Assembly: GCA_023430145.1 (NCBI GenBank)
Contig: JAEZCD010000309.1
Coordinates: 1-45,980, forward strand
Reading direction: 5' to 3'
Origin: Pseudomonadota bacterium
GTDB lineage: Bacteria > Pseudomonadota > Alphaproteobacteria > Rhizobiales > Methylopilaceae
DNA length: 45,980 nt
The notes under the pieces are model-generated. The model was not told the origin of the DNA. It ran no database searches and saw only the letters and a program-made list of their open reading frames with translations. Numbering within the stretch: position 1 is the first letter of the stretch; every line of letters starts with the position of its first letter. A program made the position numbers and the translations under genes. Below, piece by piece: positions 32,859 to 41,166 of the stretch.

Positions 32859-33417
32859 GGGTTCATCGCGCGTCGAGCATGGGCCTTTGGCGGACCCGGG
32901 GGCATGAAATCTCGCCTCGGCCGTCATTCCGGGGCGCTCGCGAAGCGAGCGAGCCCGGAACTCATGAACGGATTTCCGAGGGGGCTCGCCGACGTGCACC
33001 TCGTCGGTCGTGTGAGCTGTCATGCGATGTGCCGCTCCGTGGTCGCGAGGGCGAGAGCCGCGTCCGCGAAGTAGCCGAACTCGGACGCCGGACGGCGAAC
33101 GATGACCCGGCGGCCGATGGCGGTACGAACCTCGGCGACCTTACCGACCGCCAGGCCGCCAGGCTCGTCGTTATCGCGAGAGACGTGCAGCTCCGGAAGT
33201 GATCGGGATCCGGACGCGGTGCGTCCGCTTGGTGCCAATCGCTCTCGAACACGTGCTACAGGTGGTCAGAAATAGAACCCAGCACATCTCCCTGGAACCC
33301 GAGAAGGTCGGGCCACGAGTAAAATGATATAGTTCAAGGGCAGTCGATGTCACGGTACGCCGAGGTCATCGGGAACGAGCACAACTGTCTTTCGATGCCT
33401 CTCCCCGAACGTCGGCG
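32859..33417. other. 559-bp gap downstream of the polyol operon
   Basis: It contains a palindromic repeat (32927-32960). A 72-codon minus-strand frame (33020-33238) has orderly composition (PGGLAVGKVAEVRTAIGRR) and may be a gene fragment, but I do not recognise it and it has no ribosome site. Nothing else is supported. Confidence 0.4.
32927..32960. repeat. palindromic repeat of a second type
   Basis: TTCCGGG (32927-32933) pairs with CCCGGAA (32954-32960). Inside, GCTCGC (32936-32941) pairs with GCGAGC (32945-32950) around GAA. The sequence GTCATTCCGGGGCGC with its mirror resembles a REP-like palindrome frequent in Bradyrhizobium-type genomes. It sits 68 bp after the last polyol-operon gene. 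Confidence 0.7.
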
Positions 33418-34227
33418 CTACAGAATCCTGGATAATTCGGCAGTGATCCGTTGCGCCGTTTGACGCACCAGCTTGGCGCAGAGTTCGTGACGTCGGGCGT
33501 CGTGCCGGTATACGGGCATACTCACACTTATCGCGCCGACCGGTTCCCGCTGACGATTAAAGATCGGGCTCCCGACACAACGAATATCTGGCTCGTTCTC
33601 CTCATCATCAAACGCAAACCCCTGCTCGCGTGTCAGCTTCAGTTCCTTGAGCAGCGCCTCGGGCGTCGTTAGCGTCTTGGCGGTGTGGCGCTTCAACTCC
33701 AGCCCCTTGATTACCTCGAGCCACCGTTCTTCGGGCAGGCCGGAAAGCCACGCCTTGCCCACCGACGTGGAGTGCAGTTCGACCTGGCCGCCAATGCTCG
33801 TCTTCATCTGGACCGTGCTGGAGCCGACCAACTTGTCTATGTAGACCATCCGGTTGTTGCTCGGCACCGCAAGGTGCACAGCCTCATCCGTCGCGTCACG
33901 GAGCGATACCAAAAAGTCTTTCGCAATCGTCCGAAGGTCGGAATCCTCCCAAGTCCTGGCAGCGAGCTGGAGAAGGCGCGGTCCAAGGCGAAACGTTCCG
34001 CCCTCCCCGGACTGCGTGATCAGCCCCTCCGCGATGAGCGCGGAAACAAGACGGTAGACCGTCCCCCGCGGGAAACGCGCACGCTTGGTCAGTTTGGCGA
34101 TGTCCAGTGCCCCGGGGGAATCCGCGATGATCTGGAGCACGGTCATGAACTTCGAGAACGAAGCCGCTCCCTGCACGGGATTGGGAGCCCTCACATCTGC
34201 TTCGTCCTGGAGGTCACTGAGGCTCAT
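33418..34227 (-). CDS. IclR-family transcriptional regulator (module 3)
   Basis: 269 residues from ATG 34227, which has AGGGAG 7 bases upstream; the longer GTG start at 34269 lacks one. Winged helix-turn-helix (LDIAKLTKRARFPRGTVYRLV) and IclR effector domain (AVHLAVPSNNRMVYIDKLV; HSTSVGKAWLSGL; IRCVGSPIFNRQREPVGAIS). It belongs to a different subgroup from the two other IclR proteins here. It is divergent from the DUF1330-dctQ-dctM genes with the palindrome TGGACA-N3-TGTCCA between them. Confidence 0.93.
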   Translation of the reverse strand: MSLSDLQDEADVRAPNPVQGAASFSKFMTVLQIIADSPGALDIAKLTKRARFPRGTVYRLVSALIAEGLITQSGEGGTFRLGPRLLQLAARTWEDSDLRTIAKDFLVSLRDATDEAVHLAVPSNNRMVYIDKLVGSSTVQMKTSIGGQVELHSTSVGKAWLSGLPEERWLEVIKGLELKRHTAKTLTTPEALLKELKLTREQGFAFDDEENEPDIRCVGSPIFNRQREPVGAISVSMPVYRHDARRHELCAKLVRQTAQRITAELSRIL

Positions 34228-34279
34228 GGCACAACTCCCTGCGAGCTTGACAACGGAACATGGTGGCACTACACGTTCG

Positions 34280-34294
34280 TGGACAGATTGTCCA
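34280..34294. promoter_or_regulatory. IclR-type operator, site B1
   Basis: TGGACAGATTGTCCA has perfect 6-bp arms. It lies 53-67 bases before the iclR start and just downstream of a possible minus-strand -10 TACAAT (34301-34296). The same arms recur at 39010-39024 upstream of the alcohol dehydrogenase gene. Confidence 0.7.
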
Positions 34295-34438
34295 TATTGT
34301 AGTCAGTGTTTTGGGGATTTGGTTCTAGTCGTATGATCGGGGGGGATCAACGGCAAACTCACGTGCACCGAAAGTGAACGCAACGAGCAGTCCGACCTTC
34401 GGCGAGAGGGCACGGGATTATTGCTGGGAGGAGAAGGG

Positions 34439-34726
34439 ATGCCAAAAAGAGCGTGCTTGGCTGCAACAGCGGATATTGCAGCCAAGGAGAGTGACAAAGA
34501 ATTAGCTGCCTTGAGAAACGTCACTTTCGACAAATACGGCGCGACTTTTGTTGTCAGAAGCGGAATACGCCAGGCCATGACAGGGGCGGACGCGAGCCAC
34601 GTGGCTGCGATCAAGTTCAACGACTACGATACTGCGCTCGCGTGCTACAATTCCCCTGAGTACCGGAAGGCCGCCGAGACACGCGATTACGCCCAGGCAC
34701 GTCAGATCCCTGTGGAAGGCGTCTGA
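34439..34726 (+). CDS. DUF1330 family protein
   Basis: 95 residues from ATG 34439, which has GGAGGAG 5 bases upstream. The C-terminal half is typical of DUF1330, a small ferredoxin-like dimeric fold: FDKYGATFVVRSGIRQAM, VAAIKFNDYDTALACYNSPE. The N-terminal MPKRACLAATADI lacks the usual aromatic residue and GG of the flavour VRGG is VRSG. The biochemical role of the family is unsettled. It is first in line before dctQ/dctM and divergent from the IclR gene, so it probably belongs to the same regulon. Confidence 0.85.
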   Translation: MPKRACLAATADIAAKESDKELAALRNVTFDKYGATFVVRSGIRQAMTGADASHVAAIKFNDYDTALACYNSPEYRKAAETRDYAQARQIPVEGV

Positions 34727-34941
34727 CACCGGGAAGCAAACCTCCTGTCGTGGTCGTTGGAGGGAACGTCGCTTTCACTCCTGCGCGCTGTTCGACCGGA
34801 TGAGCAAGACAGGCCCTCATAACGCTAGCGGGTGCTCACTCCCGACCAGCGGGCTCGAAGCGCCGAGCTCACGGTTTCGAGACCCTCGGCATGATTCGCC
34901 GAGGGTCGCTGGATGCATGCACAACCTGTTTGGAATCAGCT

Positions 34942-35487
34942 ATGCCCGCACCGTTGCAATGGCTTTTCAAGGCTTTTGACGTCTTCATCGTCATAGGCAT
35001 GGCCGTCATCAGCCTCCTGATCTTTACGAACGTCGTGCTGCGGTACGGCTTCAGCTCAGGCATTCCGTTCGCCGTCGAAGTCTCGCGGGTGGTCCTCGTC
35101 TGGGTCATCTTCATGGGATCCGTGGTGGCCCTGGCAAAGGGCGCGCACCTCGGCGTCGACTCGTTGGTCGTCCGTTTGCCTCGCAGGGCGCGCTTCGTCT
35201 GCTTTCTTGTTTCATATGGCCTGATGCTTTGGTGCTGCTGGCTCCTGGCTAACGGCAGTTGGTCGCTCACTCTCATCGAGTGGAGCAACGTCCAGGCACT
35301 GTCGGGAATACCCGTCGGCGCCATCTACGCCGCGGGGCTCGCCGCCTCCATCCTGATGGCTCTGGTGCTCGTTGTTGATCTGTTGCGCTCGCTGCGCGGC
35401 ATCCTCCCATCCCCTTGGTCGGGAGTAGAGCACGTTGCGCCGCCACCGGTCGTGTCCCCCGCGCTGGATTCGGAGCAAACACCGTGA
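34942..35487 (+). CDS. dctQ: TRAP transporter small permease, DctQ family (module 3)
   Basis: 181 residues from ATG 34942 (GGAAT upstream); an ATG at 34891 in frame lacks a ribosome site. Four helices, e.g. FDVFIVIGMAVISLLIFTNV and VVLVWVIFMGSVVAL, with DctQ signature region FAVEVSRVVLVW. The stop overlaps the dctM GTG start (GTGA). The matching dctP is not adjacent but about 4.8 kb downstream at 39708. Confidence 0.9.
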   Translation: MPAPLQWLFKAFDVFIVIGMAVISLLIFTNVVLRYGFSSGIPFAVEVSRVVLVWVIFMGSVVALAKGAHLGVDSLVVRLPRRARFVCFLVSYGLMLWCCWLLANGSWSLTLIEWSNVQALSGIPVGAIYAAGLAASILMALVLVVDLLRSLRGILPSPWSGVEHVAPPPVVSPALDSEQTP

Positions 35488-36761
35488 GCGGATTGGTCTT
35501 TGTCGCTTCTCTGCTCGGGGCGATGGGCATCGGGGTTCCCATCGCCTTCGCCCTGATGCTGTCGGGCGTTGCGATGATGCTGCTGTTGGGAAATCTGGAT
35601 GCGCAGATCCTGGCACAACGGCTGGTCAATGGCGCAGACAGCTATCCGCTGATGGCGATTCCGCTCTTCCTGATCGCGGGCGAGCTCATGAACGCTGGCG
35701 GCCTCTCCCGCCGGATCGTGAACGTGGCCTTGGCGCTCGTCGGTCACATACGTGGCGGCCTCGGTTACGTGGTCATCGGGACGGGCCTGGTGCTCGCCAG
35801 CGTCTCCGGATCGGCCATCGCAGATACGGCGACGCTCGCCGTCATGCTGGTCCCCCTCATGCGGGATGCCGGCTATCACATGGGTCGAGCCTCGGGCTTG
35901 ATGGCGGCGACGGGCATTATCGCCCCTATTATCCCGCCGTCCGTCGGGTTCATCATTCTCGGCGTCACCGCGAATATTTCCATCGTCGGCCTGTTCTTTG
36001 CCGGAATCGTACCAGGGCTTCTGATGGGGGTGAGCCTCATGATCACCTGGTGGTTCCTCTCCAAGAAGGAAACGGCGTCGGTCCGGCCCAAGCTGCCGCG
36101 CAGGGACCTGCCGAAAACCATCTTGGCCGCCGGCTGGGCGTTGATAATGCCGGTTATTATCCTGGCCGGACTGCGCTTCGGTCTCTTCACCCCAACGGAG
36201 GCGGGTGTCGTTGCCGCTTTCTATGCACTGTTCGTCGGAGCGGTCATTTATCGAGAGCTGACACTGCGGCTGCTCTATGACGCACTGCTGGCCGCCGGAC
36301 GTCTGACGGCGGTGATCATGCTCTTAATAGCAGCCTCGATGATCTCCGGCTTCATGCTGACGATCTCCAACATGCCCGCTCAGCTGATCGGTATCCTCGG
36401 TCCATTCATCGACTCGCCGATCCTTCTGATGGTCATGATAGTTGTCGTCGTCTTCGTCGTCGGAACGGCTCTCGATTTCGCACCCTGCATCATAATTCTG
36501 GTGCCGATCCTCGCTCCGATCGTCAAAGCGGCAGGGATCGACCCGGTTTACTTCGGCGTCATCTTCATGATGGTCAACGCGATCGGCCTTATCACGCCTC
36601 CTGTTGGAACGGTGCTCAACACCGTGTGCGGAATCAGCGGGGTTTCAATGGAGGCGGCCGCGAAGGGTGCCATGCCCTACCTTGTCGCCCAGATGATCCT
36701 CATCATGCTGCTGGTTTTGTTCCCGGCTCTGGTGACCGTACCAGCATCTTGGTTGCACTGA
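35484..36761 (+). CDS. dctM: TRAP transporter large permease, DctM family (module 3)
   Basis: 425 residues from GTG 35484, which overlaps the dctQ stop and has GGAG 8 bases upstream. About 11-12 helices. DctM segments: YPLMAIPLFLIAGELMNAGG, ASVSGSAIADTATLAVMLVP, GIIAPIIPPSVGFIILG, FTPTEAGVVAAFYALFVG and GIDPVYFGVIFMMVNAIGLI. With DctQ it forms the sodium-driven membrane part. A hairpin follows directly. Confidence 0.95.
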   Translation: MSGLVFVASLLGAMGIGVPIAFALMLSGVAMMLLLGNLDAQILAQRLVNGADSYPLMAIPLFLIAGELMNAGGLSRRIVNVALALVGHIRGGLGYVVIGTGLVLASVSGSAIADTATLAVMLVPLMRDAGYHMGRASGLMAATGIIAPIIPPSVGFIILGVTANISIVGLFFAGIVPGLLMGVSLMITWWFLSKKETASVRPKLPRRDLPKTILAAGWALIMPVIILAGLRFGLFTPTEAGVVAAFYALFVGAVIYRELTLRLLYDALLAAGRLTAVIMLLIAASMISGFMLTISNMPAQLIGILGPFIDSPILLMVMIVVVVFVVGTALDFAPCIIILVPILAPIVKAAGIDPVYFGVIFMMVNAIGLITPPVGTVLNTVCGISGVSMEAAAKGAMPYLVAQMILIMLLVLFPALVTVPASWLH

Positions 36762-36767
36762 GCTCAA

Positions 36768-36801
36768 CCGTCGTCGAGTTGCGCTAAACATTCGACGACG
36801 G
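36768..36801 (+). terminator. candidate terminator after dctM
   Basis: CCGTCGTCGA (36768-36777) and TCGACGACGG (36792-36801) form a perfect 10-bp stem with a 14-base loop, starting 6 bases after the dctM stop and followed by CTTCTCC. It may also serve the convergent SDR gene. Confidence 0.6.
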
Positions 36802-36972
36802 CTTCTCCACCCATGCGAACACAGGGCCAAGACGAGGCCGACAGCAGGCGGGCCCGACGCGAAAGGGATTGCAGCCCCGCTCGAGGAGGTCGAATGCCCG
36901 TGCTTGTGGGGGAGGGCGCTCGGTGAGGCCGCTTTGCCGCCGGCACTCGATCGCCTAGATATCCCTGGTGCG

Positions 36973-37719
36973 TCAGAACCCCCCGGACACCGTGATCAGG
37001 GTGCCTGTGATGAACCCGGAGCCGGGAGACGCGAGCCACAGGGCCGCGCGAGCGATGTCCTCGGGCTCTGCGATGCGCCCCATGGGGGTTGCCGCCGCGA
37101 TCCTGGCTGGCCGCTCGGGGTTTCCGCCTTCGGTGTGTATCCGCGTGTTGGTGGTCCCGACACGTATGGCGTTCACGCGAATGCCCTCCGATGCCAGCTC
37201 TTTGCCCGCGCCGAAGGAGATGGATTCGACTGCTCCCTTGCTCGCGGCATAGTGGACGTACTCGTTGGGGCTACCGAGGAAGGAAGCCAGCGACGACATG
37301 TTCACGATCGTCCCGCCTTTGCCCCCTTTGCGGGTGGACATGCGTTGCGCGGCCTCCTGGATACAGTACATGACGCCGAAGACGTTGACGCTAAAGGTTT
37401 TCTCCAAGACCGCAGGTTGCAACTCCTCGATTCTGCAAGCTTTGCCGATTATGCCGGCATTGTTGACCAGGCAGGTCACTCGCCCAAGTCTATTGTCGCA
37501 GGTTTTGAATAGAGCCTGGATGTCCTCCCTCTTGCCCACGTCGCCTTTTACCGCAATGGCTCGGGCGCCTGCGGTCCTGCAATCCTCGACGATTTCCGAG
37601 GCCGCCGCCTCATCCGAGAGATAGTTTACACAAACATCGTAGCCGTCGGCGGCGAACAGCCGGGCCGTCGCGGCGCCGATGCCATGACTTGCGCCCGTTA
37701 CGATTACGATCGGTCTCAA
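36973..37719 (-). CDS. SDR-family oxidoreductase, FabG-like
   Basis: 248-residue NAD(P)-dependent dehydrogenase. TGASHGIGAATA at the N-terminus, NNAGIIG near residue 90, catalytic Ser in VNMSSLASF and Tyr-x3-Lys in VHYAASKGAVE. The start is TTG at 37719: the conserved IVIVTGASHG begins at residue 4 and GGAGG lies 7 bases before the TTG. It follows the alcohol dehydrogenase gene by 40 bp on the same strand, so they likely form one operon. The role is probably oxidation or reduction of the compound imported by the TRAP system. Confidence 0.9.
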   Translation of the reverse strand: MRPIVIVTGASHGIGAATARLFAADGYDVCVNYLSDEAAASEIVEDCRTAGARAIAVKGDVGKREDIQALFKTCDNRLGRVTCLVNNAGIIGKACRIEELQPAVLEKTFSVNVFGVMYCIQEAAQRMSTRKGGKGGTIVNMSSLASFLGSPNEYVHYAASKGAVESISFGAGKELASEGIRVNAIRVGTTNTRIHTEGGNPERPARIAAATPMGRIAEPEDIARAALWLASPGSGFITGTLITVSGGF

Positions 37720-37759
37720 GGACTTGCCTCCGGGCTTCCTGTCTGAGGGCGGTCTCGGC

Positions 37760-38902
37760 CTAGAAAACGGACTCGAGGATCGAGGCGTAGTCGTTCTTGG
37801 TCAACGGACGTGGATTGGTGGGGTGACTGTGATCTGCGAGGGCCCGCTCACAGACCCGATCGATGACATGCCGGGGCACACCTAACTCGGACAATCTCGG
37901 CGTGATGCCCAGACGGCGGTTCGACTCGTCCAGCGCGTCAGCGAGTGTTGTCTGTTGGAGCCCTGCCACGCTCTCGAGGTGGCTCACTTTTTCGGCCACG
38001 GCCTCGACCTTCACGTTCCACCGGAGGACGGGCGGCATCAGGATGGCGTTGAGCGTCCCGTGATGGAGTTGCGCCTCCTTCAGACCACCGAGGGCATGGC
38101 TGAGCGCATGGACGGCTCCAAGCCCCTTCTGGAATGTCATGCCCCCTTCGAGGGCACCCATCATGAGATCGCTCCGTGCCTGCACGTTCGAGCCATCCGC
38201 GCAGGCGATGGGCAAGGCCCTCCAGATGCGCTTGAAGCCGTCGACGGCGATTGCCTCGGCAGGCGGATTGTAGCGGGGAGAAAGGTAAGTCTCGATGCAA
38301 TGCGAGAGGGCGTCGAGTCCTGTCGAGGCCGTCAATGCCGGAGGAAGCCCCATCGTCAACTCCGGATCACAGATCGCCCTGCGAGGGATCAGATGGGGGC
38401 TGATGAACCCCAGCTTCCGGCCATCGATCAGCGTAATCAATGCGGCGCGCCCCACCTCCGATCCCGTACCCGCCGTTGTCGGGACAGCCACGAGCGGCGC
38501 GACCGCGCCTGTGATGCGCGCCACGCCGCCCAGGATCGCCGCATAGCGCTCGAGGTCGCCGCCGTGCGTGGCGAGCAGCGCAACACCCTTGGCGAGGTCG
38601 ATCGGAGAGCCTCCGCCAATCGCCACCACCCCGTCGCAACCGCTTCGTCTATATAGCTCCAGACCGGCCGCAACTGCGCTCTCGGTCGGGTTGGAGGGAA
38701 CGTCCAGGAAGGTCGGCGCTGTGTTCAGAAACTCAAAAGCACGGTGCTGAAGCAGGCCAGCGGTCTGGACTCCGTGATCGCTGATGACCAGCGGGTTAGA
38801 CACCCCGAGCTCGCGCAAAGTTTCCGCCAACGACGCGGCCGCCCCAAGCCCGAAACTGATGTTCGTGAGATAGGTGATCGTATTCACGCTGGAGTTATCC
38901 AC
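37760..38902 (-). CDS. iron-containing alcohol dehydrogenase
   Basis: 380-residue group III alcohol dehydrogenase. NAD-binding GGGSPIDLAKG near residue 96 and PTTAGTGSEVGRAA near 140. Metal ligands lie in the ICDPELT region, in STGLDALSHCIE (near 205), HALSHALGG and HHGTLNAI. The start is GTG 38902 with GAGGAG about 10 bases upstream. It is the first gene of the minus-strand operon with the SDR. An operator of type B lies 108-122 bases before it. Substrate unknown; related enzymes oxidise or reduce short hydroxy acids, maleylacetate or alcohols. Confidence 0.92.
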   Translation of the reverse strand: MDNSSVNTITYLTNISFGLGAAASLAETLRELGVSNPLVISDHGVQTAGLLQHRAFEFLNTAPTFLDVPSNPTESAVAAGLELYRRSGCDGVVAIGGGSPIDLAKGVALLATHGGDLERYAAILGGVARITGAVAPLVAVPTTAGTGSEVGRAALITLIDGRKLGFISPHLIPRRAICDPELTMGLPPALTASTGLDALSHCIETYLSPRYNPPAEAIAVDGFKRIWRALPIACADGSNVQARSDLMMGALEGGMTFQKGLGAVHALSHALGGLKEAQLHHGTLNAILMPPVLRWNVKVEAVAEKVSHLESVAGLQQTTLADALDESNRRLGITPRLSELGVPRHVIDRVCERALADHSHPTNPRPLTKNDYASILESVF

Positions 38903-38999
38903 GCTGGCGCTCTCCTCGAATTACCTACCAACGCCGCAGCCACCGGGTTGCACTCGGCGCGTTTCGAGGAGCCGTGCAGAACGGGGCGCCCTCGCAGCC

Positions 39000-39024
39000 G
39001 TCCACAGTGTGGACACAATGTCCA
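39000..39024. promoter_or_regulatory. overlapping palindromes, IclR-type operator site B2
   Basis: TGGACACAATGTCCA (39010-39024) repeats the TGGACA-N3-TGTCCA arms of site B1. It overlaps a second perfect 15-base palindrome GTCCACAGTGTGGAC (39000-39014). A minus-strand TTGACA lies at 39052-39047, so the sites sit at or just after the expected start of alcohol dehydrogenase transcription. Confidence 0.65.
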
Positions 39025-39155
39025 AGATCAGCCGGAACTCTGCAAATGTCAAGCGTATCGTTCGCGAGGCCGCTCCTACGGCTCTTGAACGCAGGTAACC
39101 TCAGCAGCCGATTGGACGCGTGCCTGCATTATGGACAGTGTGTCGGCGACGTTGG

Positions 39156-39455
39156 GTCGGCATTTACGGAATAGGTCGGGTTGAGCGTTGCATCGATCCG
39201 GCGGACTGAAGCATTAGGGCCCTCTGTCGCCTACGACAGGCGACGCCCGGCTAACGAAGTCGCGTATGACGACGTTTCCTCGCTATGTGAACTTGCGTAT
39301 GCCGTCGACATCCTGATCGCCATCATTCCCCGGGGATCCTTCGACCGCCAAAATCGTGAATGCCGACGTGCGGTCTGCTCCGGACCGAAGGGCGTTCGTC
39401 AATATCGGCCGAGGAACTGTGGTGAACGAGGGAGGCATTGATCGGCGCCCCGCGG
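39156..39455 (+). pseudogene. D-isomer-specific 2-hydroxyacid dehydrogenase remnant
   Basis: Three consecutive frames carry ordered pieces of the NAD-binding domain. VGIYGIGRVERC (39156 on) is the GxGxxG Rossmann motif. EALGPSVAYDRRRP and LCELAYAVDILIAIIP follow one frame over. After a shift near 39330 in a run of Cs, PGDPSTAKIVNADVRSAP and FVNIGRGTVVNE complete the domain. These match glyoxylate/hydroxypyruvate reductase-type enzymes. The N-terminal substrate domain and the C-terminal HE/PH region are missing. It is inactive, with at least two frameshifts. Confidence 0.85.
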
Positions 39456-39570
39456 ATACGACCCATTCCGGGCAGGGCGCTTGCCCGACGCCAGCCACCT
39501 CGTCGCCGTGCCGTGGAACGTACCGAAGGAGCGTTGACAATCGGCGAGTAGTCTGCCCATCATAACTTGT

Positions 39571-39595
39571 TGGACAATGCGCCCACATTGTGGGC
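39571..39595. promoter_or_regulatory. dctP operator region, site B3
   Basis: TGGACAATGCGCCCA (39571-39585) keeps the left TGGACA arm of type B and overlaps GCCCACATTGTGGGC (39581-39595), a perfect 15-base palindrome. TTGACA at 39534-39539 with CATCAT at 39558-39563 (18-base spacer) is a plausible promoter, placing the start of transcription near 39570 inside the site. dctP starts 112 bases downstream. Confidence 0.6.
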
Positions 39596-39707
39596 ACCCT
39601 TCTAGTTCACAATTAGGGGCACAATACACGCAATACCGGGCGTGTTCGCGTCCGAGAGCAATCCAAAAATCCTGGTTTCGTGAACCATCCTTGGGAGGAA
39701 AAACTCA

Positions 39708-40703
39708 ATGAAACGTTTGCTTCTGACTGCGGCAATTGCCGGAGGCCTTCTGGCTGCGGCTCCAGTCATGGCGAAAAATGCCCGGCTGGGCTACGTGCCG
39801 ACGGAAGATCATCCGGTGGGGCAGGCTTCCCGCTACTTTGCAAAGCTGGTGGAAGAGAAGACCGGTGGTCGCATCAAGATCGATACGTTCGGCAACGGCG
39901 TGCTCGGCAGCGAGCCGGATATGCAGGCGTCGGTTCAGGCCGGCTTCATCGACATCATGGTCGGCCCGACGCCCAACCTGGTCGGCGTCGTTCCGCAGTT
40001 CATGATCTACGACCTTCCGTTCTTCTATAAGGACTTCGCCGCCGTGGATGCCGTCATGGACGGCGAGGTCGGCGCGCAGCTGTTCTCGCAGCTCAAGGAA
40101 AAGACCGGCATTGTCGGGCTGGCATGGTGGGACAACGGCTTCCGCCACATGACGAACAAGATCCGTCCGATCAACACGGTGAAGGATATGGCCGGGATCA
40201 ACATCCGTGTCATCCCCAACCCGTTGTTCATCGCGACCTGGAAGGCCCTCGGAACCAATCCGACGCCGCTTCCCTGGCCTGAGCTCTACAGCGCCCTCGA
40301 GAATGGCGCCGTCGATGCCCAGGAGACCCCGTACGCTCTGATCTATACGGCAAGGTTCTACGAGGTGCAGAGCCATCTGGCGAAGACGGGCCACGTCTAC
40401 ACGCCGTTCGTTCTTCTCGCGAGCCCGAAGTGGTTCGGAAGCCTCTCGGACCAAGACAAGGCGATCGTCATGGAGGCCGCGAAGGAATCAGCGGCGTTCC
40501 AGCGGAAAGTTTCTCGCAAGTCGGCGGAGGATCTGGAGCAGGAGCTCGTGGCGAAGGGCTTCAAGATTACCCAACCGACGCCCGAAGCCCTCGCAGCCAT
40601 GCGCGAGCGCGTTGCACCTGTCGTGAAAGAATACAGCGCGAAGATCGGCGCCGATGTGGTCGAGCGGGCACGAGCAGCCATGGCTGCGGTCGCCAGTCAG
40701 TAA
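39708..40703 (+). CDS. dctP: TRAP transporter solute-binding protein, DctP family (module 3)
   Basis: 331-residue periplasmic receptor with a signal peptide (cleavage after APVMA). Mature ARLGYVPTEDHPVGQASRYF, then GIVGLAWWDNGFRHMTNK, DMAGINIRVIPNPLF with the conserved Arg near residue 168, and WPELYSALENGAVDAQETP. GGGAGGA lies upstream of ATG 39708. It lies apart from its presumed dctQ/dctM partners, with the convergent SDR-ADH operon between, and has its own promoter and operator. Confidence 0.93.
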   Translation: MKRLLLTAAIAGGLLAAAPVMAKNARLGYVPTEDHPVGQASRYFAKLVEEKTGGRIKIDTFGNGVLGSEPDMQASVQAGFIDIMVGPTPNLVGVVPQFMIYDLPFFYKDFAAVDAVMDGEVGAQLFSQLKEKTGIVGLAWWDNGFRHMTNKIRPINTVKDMAGINIRVIPNPLFIATWKALGTNPTPLPWPELYSALENGAVDAQETPYALIYTARFYEVQSHLAKTGHVYTPFVLLASPKWFGSLSDQDKAIVMEAAKESAAFQRKVSRKSAEDLEQELVAKGFKITQPTPEALAAMRERVAPVVKEYSAKIGADVVERARAAMAAVASQ

Positions 40704-40719
40704 AGAACATACCGATGTC

Positions 40720-40746
40720 GGCGATGCGGTGCAGCCCCGCATCGCC
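40720..40746 (+). terminator. terminator after dctP
   Basis: GGCGATGCGG (40720-40729) and CCGCATCGCC (40737-40746) form a perfect 10-bp stem with a 7-base loop, followed by ACTTCTCTAATT. It starts 16 bases after the dctP stop. Confidence 0.7.
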
Positions 40747-40752
40747 ACTTCT

Positions 40753-41166
40753 CTAATTCAATCGGATCACGGAGCCTTGTCTGGCGTCGGCCACGCCGGC
40801 GCACCGCGACGGGGAGGTCAAAGCCAACGGCGGCGGCGCAAGCCAGGGGAAGACGCGGGTGAGATCATCCCGCACCGGCGAGGCCGGCTGCGGCACGTCG
40901 AGCCACAGGCGATGCCACAGCCGCTCCTCCTCGCCGGGCGAGGCGAGCGTCGTCAGCGGGCCGTTGCCGCGCAGCGAGGTTCGGTGACCGGCGCCGCCGG
41001 CGGGCGCAAAGGTCTGCAGCGCGAACAAGGCGATCGTCGCGGCTGGCAGGCCGAGCACCGGCGTGCGGCTGCGCTTCTGGGTCGCCAAGAGGCCGATCAG
41101 GAACTCCAGCGTCGCCGCGTCGAGATCGGCGCGGCCCCAGTCCGGGCGAACGATGGGATCTCTCCT
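40753..41166 (-). pseudogene. type I-E CRISPR Cse1/CasA remnant
   Basis: The minus-strand frame reads PIVRPDWGRADLDAATLEF and LIGLLAT, then jumps to LGLPAATIALFALQTFAPA, GGAGHRTSLRGNGPLTTL, LWHRLWLDVP and VFPWLAP. These are ordered motifs of the Cse1 subunit of Cascade: the N-terminal ALALL segment, then the GGG.G..SLRGG.P.TTL loop and the W.NV region. About 100 residues between the two blocks are deleted; the start is missing (in-frame TGA at 41169-41167) and the frame stops early at 40753. No other cas gene or CRISPR array is visible. Confidence 0.75.

Larger units (their letters stand above)
38903..39707. other. 805-bp divergent control region with a decayed gene
   Basis: It holds the alcohol dehydrogenase promoter side (type B palindromes at 39000-39024 and a minus-strand TTGACA at 39052-39047), a degraded 2-hydroxyacid dehydrogenase (39156-39455) and the dctP promoter side (TTGACA at 39534-39539 and palindromes at 39571-39595). 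There is no intact gene. Confidence 0.6.

Noticed and set aside
33020..33238. 72-codon minus-strand frame
   Set aside because: Orderly composition but no recognised family, ribosome site or conserved context; noted only within the gap entry.
34228..34269. GTG 34269 as the start of the third IclR gene
   Set aside because: No ribosome site and the leader would intrude on the operator; ATG 34227 has AGGGAG at proper distance and gives the usual family length.
39132..39146. TGGACAGTGTGTCGG as a further type B operator
   Set aside because: The right arm matches only 4 of 6 bases and it lies at the edge of a decayed coding sequence.
40764..40769. Minus-strand TGATCC as a third sigma-E promoter
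   Set aside because: No CGT-type -10 lies 15-17 bases downstream and no gene follows in that direction.
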